From a virus: a stretch of DNA of 64,000 nt. Positions 1 through 7,816 of the stretch are shown here, piece after piece. The DNA is taken from IMG/VR virus record IMGVR_UViG_3300032093_009077, positions 1 through 64,000 of that record; one strand, 5' to 3'. The translations under genes and the position numbers were made by a program. The notes beneath the pieces were generated by a model. The model was not told where the DNA came from and made no database searches. It worked only from the letters and a program-made list of their open reading frames with translations. Position 1 is the stretch's first letter; the number at the start of each line of letters is the position of its first letter.

Positions 1-2
1 TT

Positions 3-1436
3 ATAAAATTTGAATGTGAAAAAAGTCTAGCTCAAGAATTATCAGACTACTTTACTTTCTTCGTTCCAGGTTATCAATTTGTTCCTGCCTATAAAAATAG
101 ATTATGGGATGGTAAAATACGTCTAGCCGATCTTAGATCGTTTACTATTTACCATGGTCTAACTCCTTACATTCAAAAATTTTGCAACGAAAGAAATTAC
201 TCTGTAGATGTAGATTCTAAAATTAATTCTACAGAAAACTTTTCTTTAATTGAGGCAGTAGAGTTCATTAAAACATTAAATTTACCGGCATCAATTGAAG
301 TTCGTGACTATCAATTACAATCATTTGTTCAATCAATACGAAACAAAAGAATATTAATTCTATCACCTACAGGTTCAGGTAAATCATTAATACTTTATCT
401 CATATTGAGATACTTACAGAGTATAGATTATAAAAAAGGTTTGTTAATTGTACCTACTACATCACTCGTAGAACAAATGTATTCTGATTTTATATCGTAT
501 GGTTATGATTCAGAAAAATATTGCCATCGACAATACTCTGGTAAAGAAAAACATTCAAACAGTTTGTTAACCATAACAACCTGGCAGTCTATATATAAGC
601 TAGATGCTGATTATTTTGAACAGTTTGATTTTGCGATGGGTGATGAGTGCCATTTATTTAAAGCCAAATCACTCACCACAATTATGACTGGTTTAAAAGG
701 TGCTTCATATCGTATTGGTTGTACAGGTACATTAGATGGCACACACACGCATCGATTGGTACTTGAAGGTCTATTTGGTACTGTATATCAAGCAACAACC
801 ACGAAACAGTTGATTGACAATAAACAGCTGGCAGATTTTAAAATTAAATGTTTGATTTTAAAATACCCAGAACACCTCTGTAAAATGTCTAGGCAATGGG
901 ATTACAATACAGAAAAAGAATTTATTGTAATGAACAAGGCGAGAAATGATTTTATAAAAAATCTAACACTTTCATTGGAAGGTAATACACTTGTTCTCTT
1001 TCAACTTGTCGAAAAACACGGAAAAGATTTATATTCTTCTATTAAAGATAAAGCTGGCAAACGCAAAGTTTTCTTTGTATATGGTGGAACTGATGTTGAA
1101 ATACGTGAGTCAGTTAGATCGATCACGGAGAAAGAAAATGATGCAATTATTGTTGCTAGTTACGGTACTTTCAGTACTGGTATCAATATACGTAACTTAC
1201 ATAACATCGTCTTTTCTTCGCCTTCCAAGTCTAGGGTGAGAAACTTGCAGTCAATTGGCCGAGGCCTTCGTATTGGTGATAACAAAACAGAAGCTACATT
1301 GTTTGATATTGCTGATGACTTTAGAATAGGCAAACATGTTAATTATACCTTGAAACATTTTATTGAACGTGTTAAAATCTATGATGATGAGAAGTTCAAT
1401 TACAAGTATTATAACATAGAGTTAAAAAATGCATGA
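3..1436 (+). CDS. uvsW: UvsW-type DNA/RNA helicase (5' end outside window)
   Basis: Superfamily 2 helicase of the T4 UvsW type, which unwinds R-loops and branched recombination intermediates and helps move replication from origin to recombination mode. The frame is open from base 3, so the N-terminus is missing; 477 codons are visible against roughly 500 in T4, so little is lost. Walker A SPTGSGKS is encoded at 363-386, the DExH box reads DECH at 642-653, and motif VI reads QSIGRGLRIG near 1249-1278. The 3' end overlaps the next gene by 8 nt. An internal TTG at 405 is not a plausible start because it lies beyond the Walker A motif. Confidence 0.93.
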   Translation: MKFECEKSLAQELSDYFTFFVPGYQFVPAYKNRLWDGKIRLADLRSFTIYHGLTPYIQKFCNERNYSVDVDSKINSTENFSLIEAVEFIKTLNLPASIEVRDYQLQSFVQSIRNKRILILSPTGSGKSLILYLILRYLQSIDYKKGLLIVPTTSLVEQMYSDFISYGYDSEKYCHRQYSGKEKHSNSLLTITTWQSIYKLDADYFEQFDFAMGDECHLFKAKSLTTIMTGLKGASYRIGCTGTLDGTHTHRLVLEGLFGTVYQATTTKQLIDNKQLADFKIKCLILKYPEHLCKMSRQWDYNTEKEFIVMNKARNDFIKNLTLSLEGNTLVLFQLVEKHGKDLYSSIKDKAGKRKVFFVYGGTDVEIRESVRSITEKENDAIIVASYGTFSTGINIRNLHNIVFSSPSKSRVRNLQSIGRGLRIGDNKTEATLFDIADDFRIGKHVNYTLKHFIERVKIYDDEKFNYKYYNIELKNA

Positions 1437-1848
1437 AATTAAATTAGTAAGATTACGTACTGGTGAAGATATATTATCGACATATAAAGAAGATGCAGAA
1501 TCAGAAATGGTAATGTTAAAAGATCCCATGACAATTATCTTTAAACGTTTAGCTTCTGGTCAAAGTATGTTGATGATTTCACCATGGCTTCCAGTAGAAT
1601 TAATAGAGAATAATACGGCAACAATATACACGGATGATATACTTACGGTAATAGAACCTAAAACTGTTTTAATTGAACACTATGTTAAAATGGTAAATGA
1701 TTTAAACAAATATGTTAATGATGATGATAATACTTTAAGAAGGCATCTCTCTGAGTTAGAAGAAGATATGGAAGATGATCTAGATGAAGAAGATATTGAA
1801 GAAGTACTAGAAGCTTTAAAGGAAAAGAAGAATAATAATATACATTAA
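1429..1848 (+). CDS. Sm/LSm-like small acidic phage protein
   Basis: 139 residues. The N-terminal 80 residues read like a compact beta-barrel: IKLVRLRTGEDIL, then KDPMTIIF, SPWLPVEL, DDILTVIEP, then a helix (YVKMVNDLNKY). This spacing matches LSm/Hfq-like proteins seen in T4-like phages of aquatic bacteria, and a second protein with the same plan lies at 22512-22808. The C-terminus is strongly acidic (EEDMEDDLDEEDIEE) and likely disordered. It overlaps uvsW and is followed by the late sigma gene, so it sits in a regulatory neighbourhood. RNA binding is an inference from fold resemblance only. Confidence 0.7.
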   Translation: MHEIKLVRLRTGEDILSTYKEDAESEMVMLKDPMTIIFKRLASGQSMLMISPWLPVELIENNTATIYTDDILTVIEPKTVLIEHYVKMVNDLNKYVNDDDNTLRRHLSELEEDMEDDLDEEDIEEVLEALKEKKNNNIH

Positions 1849-1918
1849 TTTCAAACGGCACACCGAGAGTTTAACTCTTGTCAAGCCATAAGTCAAGCGA
1901 AAAGAAGGTAATAATGAT
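1849..1918 (+). other. structured leader upstream of gp55
   Basis: Seventy bases without a gene. An imperfect hairpin can be drawn: GGC/GCC closing, ACA/TGT, then AGAG-TTTAA-CTCT at the tip. The first 22 bases nearly match the sequence immediately after the stop codon at 61337. The ribosome site of gp55 is AGAAGG just before 1919. There is no T-run, so it is not an obvious terminator. Confidence 0.4.
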
Positions 1919-2464
1919 ATGAGTGCAAAATCCAACCATTACATAAACAATGCAGACTTTCTGCAAGCCCTTATTGATTATAGAGATCAATGTGACAAGG
2001 CTAAAAAGAAAAAGAAACCAGAACCACCTATACCAAATTATATCGGTGAATGTTTTCTAAAGATTGCGGATCATCTATCTCGAAAACCAAACTTTATATC
2101 ATATTCTTTCCGTGATGAAATGATTGCAGATGGCATTGAAAACTGCCTAATGTATTTTCGTAACTTTGATCCGGCAAAAAGTAAAAATCCATTTGCTTAT
2201 TTTACTCAGATCATATATTATGCTTTTCTCAGAAGAATTATGAAAGAGAAGAAACAATTATATGTTAAGTACAAAGCCACCGAACAGTTTGGTTTACTTG
2301 ATGAAGGTGAACTATATGAAGATGAAAGTGGTAATGTAAGGCAATTTGAACTGTACGATAACATATCAGAGTTTATTCATAATTTTGAAGAAAACAAAAA
2401 GAAAAAGAAAACCAAATCTAAAGATACCGAACCTGAACTTGATATTGAAAATGAATTGAAATGA
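1919..2464 (+). CDS. 55: late-transcription sigma factor gp55
   Basis: Sigma-70 family late sigma factor of T4-type phages; with gp33 and the sliding clamp it directs host RNA polymerase to TATAAATA promoters. The 181-residue length matches T4 gp55 (185). The conserved core, roughly residues 60-110, contains YSFRDEMIADGIENCLMYF and NPFAYFTQIIYYAFLRRI, the region-2-like helices. Both ends are lysine rich and low complexity. It overlaps gp47 by 4 nt. TATAAATA-type motifs elsewhere in this window (31349, 39486, 7574 reverse) are its expected targets. Confidence 0.92.
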   Translation: MSAKSNHYINNADFLQALIDYRDQCDKAKKKKKPEPPIPNYIGECFLKIADHLSRKPNFISYSFRDEMIADGIENCLMYFRNFDPAKSKNPFAYFTQIIYYAFLRRIMKEKKQLYVKYKATEQFGLLDEGELYEDESGNVRQFELYDNISEFIHNFEENKKKKKTKSKDTEPELDIENELK

Positions 2465-3531
2465 GAATAGTAATACTTGGTGATACACATTTTGGCATGA
2501 GAGGTGATTCATTAGAGTTTCACAACTATTACCAAAAGTTTTATGAAAATGTTTTCTTTCCTTACCTAAAAGAAAATAAAATTGATGTTGTCTACCAACT
2601 TGGTGACCTATTTGATCGGCGTAAGTTTATTAATTTTAATTCTCTCTATCTATGCCGTGAGTACTTCTTTGATAAGCTGGCTGAAGAAGGCATTCAATTT
2701 TATTCTTTACTTGGCAACCACGACATTTCATTTAAGAACACACTCAAGGTAAATTCATCCACATTACTGTTGAACGAATACAATAATATCTGTATTCACG
2801 ATAAACCATACAAAGAAAATTTTGAGGGTGTAGAAGTTGATGTGATACCCTGGATCTGTGCAGAGAATGAAGATGAAATTATGGAGTTTATGAAGAATAG
2901 TAAGGCACAGATTTGTTTTGGTCATTTTGAAATTGATGGCTTCGAAATGGACCGTGGCAATATTGCTCATGGTGGTATTGACAGGAAAGTTTTTTCACAG
3001 TATGATGTTGTACTGTCTGGCCACTTTCACCATAAATCTTCTGATGGTAACATTCATTATGTTGGAACACCAGGCGAAATCACATGGGCTGATTACAATG
3101 ACCCAAGAGGTTTTCATGTATTTGACACAGACACACGACAGTTAGAATTTATACAAAACCCCTATCGTATGTTTCATAAACTTAATTATGATGATGGTGA
3201 ACAAGATTTTGAATTTTGGAAAACATATGATTTCAATCAGTACAAAGAGTGTATGGTGAAAGTTGTGGTACTAAACAAACAGAATCCATACCTCTTTGAT
3301 CATGTCGTTGATAACCTTTATAAAGCTGGTGCAAACGACATAAGTATTGTTGAAGATTTCAATGACCTTTCTGCCATAGATGACCAAGAAATTATCGATC
3401 AGGCAGAAGATACAATGACAATACTTTCAAAGTACATTGATAACTTGACACTTGATGTTGAACCTGATAAACTAAAAAACCTCATGAAAGAGGTTTACAT
3501 TGAGGCATTAAATACTGAAACTACAGAATGA
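2461..3531 (+). CDS. 47: recombination nuclease subunit gp47 (Mre11/SbcD-like)
   Basis: Metallophosphoesterase subunit of the gp46/gp47 exonuclease that resects DNA ends for recombination-dependent replication and degrades host DNA. Phosphoesterase motifs run in order: GDTHFG near residue 7, YQLGDLFDRR near 45, LLGNHD near 83, and GHFHHKS near 182. The length (356) is close to T4 gp47 (339). The start overlaps gp55 and the stop overlaps gp46 by 4 nt, implying translational coupling of the two subunits. Confidence 0.95.
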   Translation: MRIVILGDTHFGMRGDSLEFHNYYQKFYENVFFPYLKENKIDVVYQLGDLFDRRKFINFNSLYLCREYFFDKLAEEGIQFYSLLGNHDISFKNTLKVNSSTLLLNEYNNICIHDKPYKENFEGVEVDVIPWICAENEDEIMEFMKNSKAQICFGHFEIDGFEMDRGNIAHGGIDRKVFSQYDVVLSGHFHHKSSDGNIHYVGTPGEITWADYNDPRGFHVFDTDTRQLEFIQNPYRMFHKLNYDDGEQDFEFWKTYDFNQYKECMVKVVVLNKQNPYLFDHVVDNLYKAGANDISIVEDFNDLSAIDDQEIIDQAEDTMTILSKYIDNLTLDVEPDKLKNLMKEVYIEALNTETTE

Positions 3532-5240
3532 TTTTATTTCGTAATCTTCGTTGGAAAAACTTATTAAGTACAGGTAATTACTTTACTGAAATTAAACTAA
3601 ACAACCAGAACAATACTTTGGTTGTTGGTGATAATGGTTCTGGCAAATCAACCATGCTTGATGCTTTGTGTTTCGCTTTGTTTGGCAAAGCATTTCGTAA
3701 CATTAATAAACCAAACCTTGTTAACAGTATCAACAATAAAGATTGCGTGGTTGAAGTTGAGTTTGACACAAACAATAAGTCATATAAGATTGTTCGTGGT
3801 ATTAAACCAAACATCTTTGAAATCTATTGCAACGGTGACTTAGTTGATCAGGCTGCTGCATCAAAAGACTATCAAGAATATCTAGAACGATTTATTTTAA
3901 AACTGAACTACAAATCTTTTACACAGATTGTAATTCTTGGTAGTGCATCATTTACTCCATTCATGCAGTTATCGGCTTCAGACCGCCGTGCTATCATTGA
4001 AGATCTACTTGACATTCAAATCTTTTCTACAATGAATGGCATTGTCAAAGATCGCATAACTATCAATAAAGATACTATAACAACCAAGAAACACGAAATT
4101 GATTTGATGCAACAGAAGTACGATATGCAAAAGAAACATATCGAACAACTCAAGCAAAACAATGAAGAAAAGGTAAAAGAATATGTTGATGAAATTCAAT
4201 GCCATAGCGATACCGTATCCACCTTACTCACGAATGTTGCGACCCTTACCGCCGAGACAGAAGAACTCCAACTGGTTGTTGCGAGTAAAATTGATGCAGA
4301 GGCTAAGGTCAAGAAGATTACAAAACTTGAATCACAAATTGAAAGCAACTTATCCAAATTTCAGAAGGATATCAGTTTCTTTCAATCACATGATGATTGT
4401 CCAACGTGTAGGCAAGCCATTGCCAATTCTTTTAAGACGCAAGAGCTTAAAGCCCTCGATAACAAGGTTGCGGAATGTAAACACGGACTCAATCAGTTAG
4501 AAGAAAAGTTAAACGCTGAACAAACTAAACTGAATGATATAAATGAAAAGCAAAAGATTATCAATCAGAAACAGGTTCAAATTGCAACTCACAATGCTAC
4601 AATCACAGAAACAAATAAACTGATTGCTCGATTGCAGAAACTTACAAATGAGTTGCAAGAATCTAAAGTAATATCGGACTCAGAAGAACAACAGCTGAAA
4701 GAACTAAAAGACTCTTTGAGTACGCTGCAACTAAACTTAAAAGCATTAATTGAAGAACGGACATATTATGAGGTCGCTTCTAATTTATTAAAAGATACTG
4801 GCATCAAAACTAAGATTGTTCGTCAGTATTTACCAATCATTAATAAGTTGGTGAACAAGTATTTAGCATCATTGGATTTCTTTGTTAACTTTAACCTTGA
4901 TGAATCATTTAAAGAAACAATTAAATCACGGCATCGTGATGAGTTTACTTATAATAATTTTAGTGAAGGTGAGAAACAGCGTATTGATATGGCTTTGATG
5001 TTGACTTGGCGTGCAGTTGCCAAGTTGAAGAATTCTTCTAATACAAATTTGCTGATACTTGATGAGGTGTTTGATAGTAGTTTAGATACAAATGGCACAG
5101 AAGAACTCATGAAGATTCTTCACATGCTAGAAGATGTGAATCTATTCGTTATCTCTCACAAAGGAGATATTTTAGTTGATAAATTTACCAATATAATTCG
5201 TTTCGAAAAAGTAAAGAATTTTTCAAAGGTGATAAAATGA
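3528..5240 (+). CDS. 46: recombination nuclease ATPase subunit gp46 (Rad50/SbcC-like)
   Basis: SMC-like ATPase partner of gp47. Walker A GDNGSGKST lies at residues 34-42. Long coiled-coil arms flank a zinc hook CPTC near residue 292. The ABC signature NNFSEGEKQR and Walker B LLILDEVFDSS are close to the C-terminus. The length (570) is close to T4 gp46 (560). It overlaps gp47 upstream and the deformylase gene downstream by 4 nt each. A complete head-hook-head architecture is visible with no missing key residues. Confidence 0.95.
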   Translation: MILFRNLRWKNLLSTGNYFTEIKLNNQNNTLVVGDNGSGKSTMLDALCFALFGKAFRNINKPNLVNSINNKDCVVEVEFDTNNKSYKIVRGIKPNIFEIYCNGDLVDQAAASKDYQEYLERFILKLNYKSFTQIVILGSASFTPFMQLSASDRRAIIEDLLDIQIFSTMNGIVKDRITINKDTITTKKHEIDLMQQKYDMQKKHIEQLKQNNEEKVKEYVDEIQCHSDTVSTLLTNVATLTAETEELQLVVASKIDAEAKVKKITKLESQIESNLSKFQKDISFFQSHDDCPTCRQAIANSFKTQELKALDNKVAECKHGLNQLEEKLNAEQTKLNDINEKQKIINQKQVQIATHNATITETNKLIARLQKLTNELQESKVISDSEEQQLKELKDSLSTLQLNLKALIEERTYYEVASNLLKDTGIKTKIVRQYLPIINKLVNKYLASLDFFVNFNLDESFKETIKSRHRDEFTYNNFSEGEKQRIDMALMLTWRAVAKLKNSSNTNLLILDEVFDSSLDTNGTEELMKILHMLEDVNLFVISHKGDILVDKFTNIIRFEKVKNFSKVIK

Positions 5241-5824
5241 GTGAAGAACTTTTAGTTATTAATACGGACAACGTTGTAAAAGAAACCGAGATTGTTGAAC
5301 CTTTGCCACTTTATGGTGAAGGATTTGATATGCTTGACGATGAAATTCCTTTGTACACAGACCCTTTGCCAAATCCATTGATGAGCAAACTTGTGGAAAG
5401 GTTAAAACTTACCATGAAACTTTATGGTGGTATTGGTCTTTCAGCCAATCAATGTGGTGTTTATCAAAGAGTATTTGTCCTTGGCCATGGTGATTTTCAA
5501 TTAGTCTGTATTAACCCAAAAGTTTTAGAAATATCGGAAGAAACAATTAAATCTGATGAAGGCTGCCTCTCTTATCCAGGATTATTTGTTAAGATAGAAA
5601 GACCTGCTGCAATTAAGGTTGAATTTATGAATGAAACTGGTGAAGTAAAACAGATGATGTTAGAAGGGTTAACTGCTCGGTGTTTCTTACATGAAACAGA
5701 ACACATGAATGGCGGAAGATTTATACAACATGTTAAACCTGTTGCCATGAGATTGGCAAGACAAAAACAAATTAAAAGAGTTAAGAAAGTTACAAGAGCA
5801 CAAAAGAATGGCATACGCCTTTGA
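5237..5824 (+). CDS. def: peptide deformylase
   Basis: Metallohydrolase that removes the N-terminal formyl group from nascent proteins. All three family motifs are present: GIGLSANQ (residues 65-72), EGCLSYPG (108-115, metal-binding Cys110) and HETEH (152-156, two His ligands and catalytic Glu). At 195 residues it is of ordinary bacterial size and carries an acidic N-terminal extension of about 30 residues. Phage deformylases are known from cyanophages and Vibrio phages. The last 17 nt overlap the next gene. Confidence 0.95.
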   Translation: MSEELLVINTDNVVKETEIVEPLPLYGEGFDMLDDEIPLYTDPLPNPLMSKLVERLKLTMKLYGGIGLSANQCGVYQRVFVLGHGDFQLVCINPKVLEISEETIKSDEGCLSYPGLFVKIERPAAIKVEFMNETGEVKQMMLEGLTARCFLHETEHMNGGRFIQHVKPVAMRLARQKQIKRVKKVTRAQKNGIRL

Positions 5825-7088
5825 TCCAAAAGATGATGTAGAAACACAATGGAAAAAATGGTCAGAACTGGAAGAAATTTCTGACCTTGATTTTACCATT
5901 GATGATTTGCGTGAACGCACTATACAAGAACTTACCTATGTTTCTAAAATGGATGTGCGTGAATATACTTTGTTTCAAAAGTGGTGTGAAGTGCAAGAAC
6001 GTTACCCTACAGTAACAGTTAATGATTTGTGGGAAGGCGAGAAACGGGTTCTAGAGGATGATAAACAGCGTGAACTGATACCTCAACTGAAGAACAACAT
6101 TTGGATGCCAGCCAATGTTGACGATTATCTGAATCTAGAACCCGAACTCCTTTACACAAATAAAGAAGGTGATTTGCCAGAAACATGGAATTGTATTCGT
6201 ACTTTTTCATCCACAATGAAAAACAATGCCAACATTGGTAGAAATTTAAATTTTATTGTAAGAGATAAAGTAACAAAAAAATATCTAGGTGTTATTTGTA
6301 TTTCATCTGACTTTTTAGATTTGACACCTAGAGATAACTTTATTGGTTGGTCGAGAGAAAAGAAAACTCAAGGTGCTATGATCAACCATACTGCCATCGG
6401 CTCTACGATTGTGCCTTTACAACCTCTTGGTTATAATTATGTTGGTGGCAAATTATTGGCTTTGCTTTGTTTGGCCGATCCTATACAACAACTATGGGAA
6501 AAACTATATGGTGATAAATTAGTTTCTGTAACAACAACATCACTCTATGGTAAAACAAAAGCTGGTGGGTTGTCCCAATACGATAATTTGGATTACTGGC
6601 AGCCGATGGGCTTTACTAGTGGTTCAGTATCGTTTGAACCATTGAAAGATACACGATACATGATTCGTGAATGGCTTCGTAAGAATCATACTCGTAAATA
6701 CTTTGAATGGTATGTAGCAAAGAAACCTTCAGGTCAACCACATAAGCGTGACCACAAGAATCGTTCTTTGAACTTTGCTTACTCGCAAATGAAAATACCA
6801 AAAGAATTGATTCGTAGTGAACATGCTCGTGGCATTTATTTTACACCTTTGTATGATAAGACTTGCGAATTTCTCCGAGGCGATCATGATGGCAAAGATA
6901 TGAAAAAACTCTTTGATACTAGCGTTGAGAGCCTAAGTAATATATGGAAGATGAAACATGCGAAACCACGTATCAGTATTCTAAAGAAAAAAGGTACAGT
7001 TTCACATGAAACACTTTTCTATGATGACCTTACCGTGTTATCATGGGAAGAAACAAAAGCTAAATATCTTATCCAGATTGGCAGATAA
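5808..7088 (+). CDS. DUF4338/DruA-like protein, copy A
   Basis: 426 residues, with a central domain (about 140-270) containing GRNLNFIVRD, KYLGVICISSD, RDNFIGW, GYNYVGGKLLALL and TTSLYG. The order matches the DUF4338 family, best known from DruA of the Druantia defence system, and common as an uncharacterised protein in T4-like phages. A diverged paralogue is at 29087-30199. It starts inside the deformylase gene and its last 20 bases overlap the convergent gene at 7069-7515. I assign the family with moderate confidence and claim no function. Confidence 0.6.
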   Translation: MAYAFDPKDDVETQWKKWSELEEISDLDFTIDDLRERTIQELTYVSKMDVREYTLFQKWCEVQERYPTVTVNDLWEGEKRVLEDDKQRELIPQLKNNIWMPANVDDYLNLEPELLYTNKEGDLPETWNCIRTFSSTMKNNANIGRNLNFIVRDKVTKKYLGVICISSDFLDLTPRDNFIGWSREKKTQGAMINHTAIGSTIVPLQPLGYNYVGGKLLALLCLADPIQQLWEKLYGDKLVSVTTTSLYGKTKAGGLSQYDNLDYWQPMGFTSGSVSFEPLKDTRYMIREWLRKNHTRKYFEWYVAKKPSGQPHKRDHKNRSLNFAYSQMKIPKELIRSEHARGIYFTPLYDKTCEFLRGDHDGKDMKKLFDTSVESLSNIWKMKHAKPRISILKKKGTVSHETLFYDDLTVLSWEETKAKYLIQIGR

Positions 7089-7515
7089 ACCCTTTATGAT
7101 TTGATTGTTTTCCTTTAGAAACATTTATCATACCACTTTGAAAAAGACCATTTTCCTTACAAAATTTTGTTAAGTTTTTTATTAATAACTTTGTTCCATC
7201 TGGACAAATTATTAACCATTCTTTAGAGAGTGTATTTGCTATTTTTTCTTTTTGAGAGTTATTATTTGGAATTCCTAAATTCCAAGGAATTTTTCCTTTA
7301 TTAGCAATACTTTGTTTTATTTTTGTTTCTTGTGAAAGTTTTTTACCTAAATTAATTTCACGCAGAATTTGTTTTGTTGATTCAGGAAGTTTTTCTCCTG
7401 GAATTCCACCATAAGAATGTGTGGCATTTTTAGGTATTTCTAGTGGATTATTTTTACACCATTCACGGAGATGTATAATGAATGGGTCATCATTTTTAGG
7501 TAAATAAATATTCAT
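7069..7515 (-). CDS. homing-endonuclease-like protein lacking a visible nuclease domain
   Basis: 148 residues on the minus strand, one of only two minus-strand genes here. The centre (GKKLSQETKIKQSIANKGK) resembles a NUMOD3 DNA-binding module and the C-terminus (FCKENGLFQSGMINVSKGK) resembles the NUMOD1-like end of the GIY-YIG gene at 39529. No GIY-YIG, HNH or LAGLIDADG signature is seen at the N-terminus, so it may be a DNA-binding remnant. A perfect late promoter (7574-7581) lies 59 bp upstream. The start at 7515 is 11 nt from an AAGGA site, with a 3-codon ORF (ATGCCAGCATGA) in between. Its 3' end overlaps copy A of the DUF4338 gene. Confidence 0.65.
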   Translation of the reverse strand: MNIYLPKNDDPFIIHLREWCKNNPLEIPKNATHSYGGIPGEKLPESTKQILREINLGKKLSQETKIKQSIANKGKIPWNLGIPNNNSQKEKIANTLSKEWLIICPDGTKLLIKNLTKFCKENGLFQSGMINVSKGKQSNHKGFICQSG

Positions 7516-7573
7516 GCTGGCATAGTTCCTTTATGTTAGAGTGGATGCAGACGGCAATCTGGCGATCCACACC

Positions 7574-7581
7574 TATTTATA
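7574..7581 (-). promoter_or_regulatory. T4-type late promoter TATAAATA for the 7069-7515 gene
   Basis: Reading the minus strand gives TATAAATAGGTG, an exact match to the T4 late consensus, 59 bp before the start codon at 7515. The reverse-strand motif before the minus-strand fibre (63868-63875) shares the ATAAATAGGT core. Confidence 0.75.
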
Positions 7582-7592
7582 CCTTAAAAATG

Positions 7593-7621
7593 TTGACTTT
7601 CAGCCTACATAAGAGTATAAT
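7593..7621 (+). promoter_or_regulatory. sigma70-type early promoter TTGACT-17-TATAAT
   Basis: The -35 TTGACT at 7593-7598 and -10 TATAAT at 7616-7621 are separated by exactly 17 bp. Transcription would begin near 7628, 3-5 bases before the structured element at 7632. Upstream, TACCTTAAAAAT is identical to the bases preceding the early promoter at 61425. Confidence 0.8.
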
Positions 7622-7631
7622 ATCCTTTCAT

Positions 7632-7697
7632 GCGGTGAGTCCGAGACAACCTACCCCCGTAGGTAGACAGGTTTAACTCCTGTTAACCGCTCCACCA
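7632..7697 (+). ncRNA. compact tRNA-like structured RNA ending in CCACCA
   Basis: About 60 nt fold into a three-way junction. The outer stem is GCGGT (7632-7636) with ACCGC (7686-7690). A 6-bp hairpin ACCTAC-CCCC-GTAGGT spans 7649-7664. A T-arm-like 5-bp stem ACAGG/CCTGT with the 7-base loop TTTAACT spans 7667-7683. CCACCA follows at 7692-7697. There is no room for both D and anticodon arms, and the middle hairpin has a 4-base loop, so it is not a normal tRNA; it lacks tmRNA 5' features too. A consensus promoter starts transcription just upstream. Class and function are unknown. Confidence 0.5.
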
Positions 7698-7757
7698 AAC
7701 ATAAGTAAGTACTTACTAACATCTACCAGGTAGTGTTGTTTTTATACAACAAATGCA
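7698..7757 (+). promoter_or_regulatory. palindrome and hairpin between the structured RNA and promoter 2
   Basis: A perfect 14-bp palindrome AGTAAGTACTTACT occupies 7704-7717. A 6-bp hairpin TGTTGT/ACAACA with a T-rich loop spans 7734-7751. The palindrome could be a dimeric regulator site for the promoter at 7758; the hairpin might weakly terminate transcripts from the first promoter. Both roles are inferred. Confidence 0.4.
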
Positions 7758-7786
7758 TTGACAAAGCTCCAAAATGGTAGTATAAT
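7758..7786 (+). promoter_or_regulatory. consensus early promoter TTGACA-17-TATAAT
   Basis: Perfect -35 (7758-7763) and -10 (7781-7786) hexamers with a 17-bp spacer, 30 bp upstream of the ATG at 7817. The leader contains the ribosome site AAAGGTG. It should drive the VWA/metallopeptidase and AAA+ genes strongly and early. Confidence 0.85.
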
Positions 7787-7816
7787 GGTAAGATATAGTC
7801 AAAAAGGTGTCATAAC

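Noticed and set aside
405-1436. Helicase gene starting at TTG 405
   Set aside because: The frame is open to the window edge and the Walker A motif is encoded upstream of 405.
7630-7697. tRNA, tmRNA or hammerhead ribozyme
   Set aside because: Only 60 nt, no D arm and no 7-base anticodon loop; no tmRNA 5' sequence or tag frame; hammerhead core sequences CTGATGA and GAAA are absent at the junction.
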